22,126 nt of DNA from assembly GCA_004557075.1 (NCBI GenBank), contig SFEX01000029.1, forward strand, positions 1 to 22,126. The letters run 5' to 3'. Numbering within the stretch: position 1 is the stretch's first letter; each line of letters starts with the position of its first letter. This document shows, in pieces, positions 20,179 through 22,126 of the stretch. The position numbers and the translations under genes are program-made. The notes under the pieces were generated by a model. The model was given only the letters and a program-made list of their open reading frames with translations. It searched no databases and had not been told where the DNA came from. The DNA comes from Clostridiales bacterium (GTDB taxonomy: Bacteria; Bacillota; Clostridia; Oscillospirales; Oscillospiraceae).

Positions 20179-21336
20179 ATGAAGAAAACAATAGCAATGC
20201 TCCTTGCCGCCGTCATGCTCTGCGGCTGTCTCGCCGGATGCGGCGGCACAAAGGACGACACCGTTATGACCGTCAACGGTACCGAGATCAGCTACGACGA
20301 ATATATGACCTGGCTCGGCAGTGCGGTCAGCGATATCAAGAGCATCTACAGCACCTATTCCGGCACGGATGTTGACTGGGACGGCAATTTCCTGTTCGAC
20401 GAGAGCATCACCAACGCCGAGTGGTGCATAAAGCACGCAAACGAGAACCTCACGAAGCTCCACTCGGTCGAGAGCAAGGCCAAGGAGCTGGGCGTGACCG
20501 TCACAGACGAGCAGAAAGAGGATCTCGAGGACGAGATTGAGGAGCTTCGCAGCACCTACGCCACCGGCGACGACACCGAGGCGTCCTTCAAGGACTTCCT
20601 CGCAGGCTACAACTATACCCAGGACAGCTACAGGACGCAGCGCAACCTCAACTACCTGTACTACAACGTGTTTGCCGAGCTGTACGGCGAGCAGGGCGAA
20701 AGGCTCGACGAGGCAAAGGTTCTCGACTACGCCGAGAAGAACGACTATGTGACCTCCGCGCACATTCTGATAAAGACGACAAGGGACGTCGCCGACGAAG
20801 ACGGCAAGACCACCACCGAGGAGCTTTCCGAGGCCGAGAAGGCCGAGAAGCTTGCTCAGGCGCAGGAGCTGGCCGACGAGCTGAAGGCGATAGACGATAA
20901 CGAAAAGCGCTGGGAGCGCTTCAAGGAGCTCATGGACGAGTACAGCGAGGACCCCGGCAAGGAGAGCTTCCCCAACGGCTACTGCTTCACCACCAATACC
21001 ATGGTCGAGATCTACGACACCACCAGCCGCGAACTCGCCGAGTACGAGGTCTCCGACCCCGTTGAATCGACCCACGGCTACCACGTCATCATGCGTCTGC
21101 CTATGACAAGCTCCGACCTCGTGTCGTACACCAACGGCTATCAGCAGAGCATCGTGCCTCTGTCCTATGTCGCCGCGCCGAGCTACTACGATACCGACGT
21201 GTCCGGCTGGGCCAAGGACGCCACCGTCAAGTACACGAGCCTGTACGAGAAGGTCGATTTTTCGCAGTATCTAACCGACGACGGCTTCAACTTCGTCAGC
21301 TACGCCGACTATTGCCATAGCGGCGATTCGGATTAA
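20179..21336 (+). CDS. Parvulin-type peptidyl-prolyl isomerase lipoprotein (PrsA/SurA-like)
   Basis: A 385-residue extracytoplasmic foldase. The signal peptide ends in a lipobox L18-A-G-C21, so the mature protein is lipid-anchored. Residues 28-190 are a SurA/PrsA-like helical chaperone arm (opening VMTVNGTEISYDEYM). A PPIC domain follows, with TSAHILIKT at its start, the FKELMDEYSED and SFPNGYCF segments in the middle, and YEVSDPVESTHGYHVIMRL at the end; the conserved histidine pair (AHIL and GYHVI) is present. The loop between the first strand and helix is enlarged by a charged insertion (DEDGKTTTEELSEAEKAEK). It probably helps secreted proteins fold outside the membrane. AGGAG is near the ATG; only a weak promoter candidate was seen upstream. 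Confidence 0.9.
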   Translation: MKKTIAMLLAAVMLCGCLAGCGGTKDDTVMTVNGTEISYDEYMTWLGSAVSDIKSIYSTYSGTDVDWDGNFLFDESITNAEWCIKHANENLTKLHSVESKAKELGVTVTDEQKEDLEDEIEELRSTYATGDDTEASFKDFLAGYNYTQDSYRTQRNLNYLYYNVFAELYGEQGERLDEAKVLDYAEKNDYVTSAHILIKTTRDVADEDGKTTTEELSEAEKAEKLAQAQELADELKAIDDNEKRWERFKELMDEYSEDPGKESFPNGYCFTTNTMVEIYDTTSRELAEYEVSDPVESTHGYHVIMRLPMTSSDLVSYTNGYQQSIVPLSYVAAPSYYDTDVSGWAKDATVKYTSLYEKVDFSQYLTDDGFNFVSYADYCHSGDSD

Positions 21337-21341
21337 AAATG

Positions 21342-21450
21342 GTGGTTGTCGCTTTTGCGACAGCCCGACCGGTAATATTGGCAATAATCGCAACCTCCAT
21401 TGTCATCGGTCGAGCTGCCGTAATAACAGCTATTGGAAGCGTAAAAACGG
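21342..21450 (+). repeat. CCCGACCGGT repeat, copy G, composite (3' of ppiC-like gene)
   Basis: The copy starts six bases after the stop codon and reads with the gene: TGTCGC-TTTT-GCGACA hairpin, CCCGACCGGTAATATT, then TCGCAA. TTGCGA (21355-21360) and TCGCAA (21388-21393) pair perfectly across the core. The right half (CGGTCGAGCTG..TAATAACAGCTATTGGAAGCG) is the opposite orientation of the family, so this copy is an inverted composite. It ends eight bases before the next start codon. Confidence 0.7.
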
Positions 21451-21457
21451 ACTAAAA

Positions 21458-21934
21458 ATGGAAACGGTAATTATAAACAACTGCAAATTTCTTTTTGACA
21501 AGGAAGCTACTGCAAACTACGTTACGGAGTTTAACGCGCCATGCGACTGCGCTTACTGTAGGAATTATTACAAGGCTGTGCAGTCGGTTCCGGCCGTTAT
21601 TGATTTTCTGAATACATTCGGTGTCAACGTGAACAGACCGGAAGAATGCATGGAATGGGATACGGATTTCGAGGAAAAGACGCTTTGGTACAATGTGTGG
21701 TATTCCGTGAGCGGAGAGGCAGAGCAAAGCGTGACGGTCCGGCTTTCGCCTGATGCGACAGCGGAAATCTCACCGCCCGATGGTCGTTCGCCTAACACAT
21801 GGCATGACGATAACTATTTCTTGATCTGCTTGGATATGCACCTCCCGTGGGTGCTGGATGAGGACATCGATCAGCTCAGAGTGCCTGAAAAGAAATCTAT
21901 CCTAAAAAGAGTTGCAGATTTATTCAAAAGATAA
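21458..21934 (+). CDS. Unrecognised cytosolic protein with a CxCxxC motif, 158 aa
   Basis: I do not recognise the family. Near residues 28-36 is PCDCAYCRNYY, a CxCxxC cluster suited to binding a metal, most likely zinc. The rest is acidic and aromatic (MEWDTDFEEKTLWYNVWYSV) with strand-like periods, and the C-terminus is basic (VPEKKSILKRVADLFKR). No signal peptide or membrane helix. Codon use is AT-richer than in the neighbouring genes, which suggests separate acquisition. There is no good Shine-Dalgarno sequence before the ATG (only AACGGA), and the preceding 100 bases are repeat copy G. A terminator lies 42 bases after the stop codon. Confidence 0.6.
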   Translation: METVIINNCKFLFDKEATANYVTEFNAPCDCAYCRNYYKAVQSVPAVIDFLNTFGVNVNRPEECMEWDTDFEEKTLWYNVWYSVSGEAEQSVTVRLSPDATAEISPPDGRSPNTWHDDNYFLICLDMHLPWVLDEDIDQLRVPEKKSILKRVADLFKR

Positions 21935-21975
21935 AGCCATGAGAAAATATCAATCTCAAAACGAAAAATAACAAC

Positions 21976-22006
21976 GGAGGCAATCAAATGATTGCCTCCA
22001 TTTTTT
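21976..22006 (+). terminator. Intrinsic terminator after the CxCxxC protein gene
   Basis: GGAGGCAAT (21976-21984) pairs with ATTGCCTCC (21991-21999) around a six-base loop, followed by A and six Ts. The stem is the third copy of the one at 5890 and 13219. Confidence 0.9.
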
Positions 22007-22027
22007 CATCTATTGCCATTCCCTTTG

Positions 22028-22116
22028 GCTCCCTCTGACGAGGGAGCTGTCGCGGCGTTAGCCGTGACTGAGGGAGAGATACACCGAGACTTATTACTGC
22101 GACATATCTCTCCCTC
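22028..22116. repeat. Three-hairpin intergenic repeat at the window edge
   Basis: Three inverted repeats lie in a row: GCTCCCTC/GAGGGAGC (22028-22047), GTCGCGGC/GCCGTGAC (22049-22068, one mismatch) and GAGGGAGAGATA/TATCTCTCCCTC (22070-22081 with 22105-22116, perfect over 12). The CTCCCTCTGACGAGGGAG motif resembles a small dispersed repeat I recall in gut clostridial genomes. It may continue past the window edge. No gene is visible in it. Confidence 0.6.
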
Positions 22117-22126
22117 CGTCAAAACC

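Noticed and set aside
3646..21450. CRISPR array explanation for the recurring repeats
   Set aside because: Copies are kilobases apart, variable in sequence and length, and have no regular spacers or cas genes.

Overview
The window reads as a chromosomal segment of a GC-rich, spore-forming clostridium, most likely a gut Oscillospiraceae/Ruminococcaceae relative. The evidence is a master sporulation regulator (Spo0A) with 0A boxes in front of it, strong AGGAGG-type ribosome binding sites, a BspA-type leucine-rich protein with SLH domains, a TagO/WecB wall-polymer pair, an oxygen-sensitive 2-hydroxyacyl-CoA dehydratase pair, and glutamyl- and tryptophanyl-tRNA synthetases of bacterial type. Assignment below the class level is inference.

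Layout. Positions 1-3600 hold a small copper-chaperone-like protein, a secreted LRR/SLH surface protein, an integrase remnant between two hairpins, spo0A and a small membrane protein; all but the first are on the minus strand. Positions 3600-6820 hold a YdcZ-type membrane protein (-), then pheB-like ACT protein and aspartokinase (+) separated by a terminator-like hairpin, and a membrane-anchored glycerophosphodiesterase (-). Positions 6870-10010 are a tight plus-strand operon: SLC45/GPH-like MFS transporter, LOG-family phosphoribohydrolase, and a second, AT-richer MFS transporter. Positions 10236-13050 are a two-gene operon for both subunits of a 2-hydroxyacyl-CoA dehydratase-type enzyme behind a near-consensus sigma-A promoter. 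gltX (-) and trpS (+) then diverge around a 271-bp element with perfect 22-bp terminal inverted repeats; trpS is followed closely by tagO and wecB. Positions 18670-19566 are three short overlapping or abutting genes of unknown function (-). The window ends with a YfcE phosphodiesterase, a parvulin-type lipoprotein, an unrecognised CxCxxC protein, and dispersed repeats.

The most unusual signal is not a gene. Seven related intergenic elements of about 70-110 bp (near 3646, 5805, 10048, 13054, 18441, 18583 and 21342) share a core CCCGACCGGT and a TGCACTCGCG tail. Each lies within about 40 bases of a stop codon, and each is in the same orientation as the gene it follows. In at least four copies the core is flanked by arms that pair with each other although the arm sequences differ, which is the pattern expected of a conserved RNA hairpin in 3' untranslated regions. 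Two copies look like inverted composites, so a mobile origin is also possible.

Other notable points are a Spo0A receiver domain lacking one acidic-pocket residue and the conserved lysine, an aspartokinase with only one recognisable ACT unit, an SLH repeat with an internal deletion, a dehydratase pair with no activase nearby, and three copies of one terminator stem. No CRISPR array, tRNA, rRNA or recognisable riboswitch was found.
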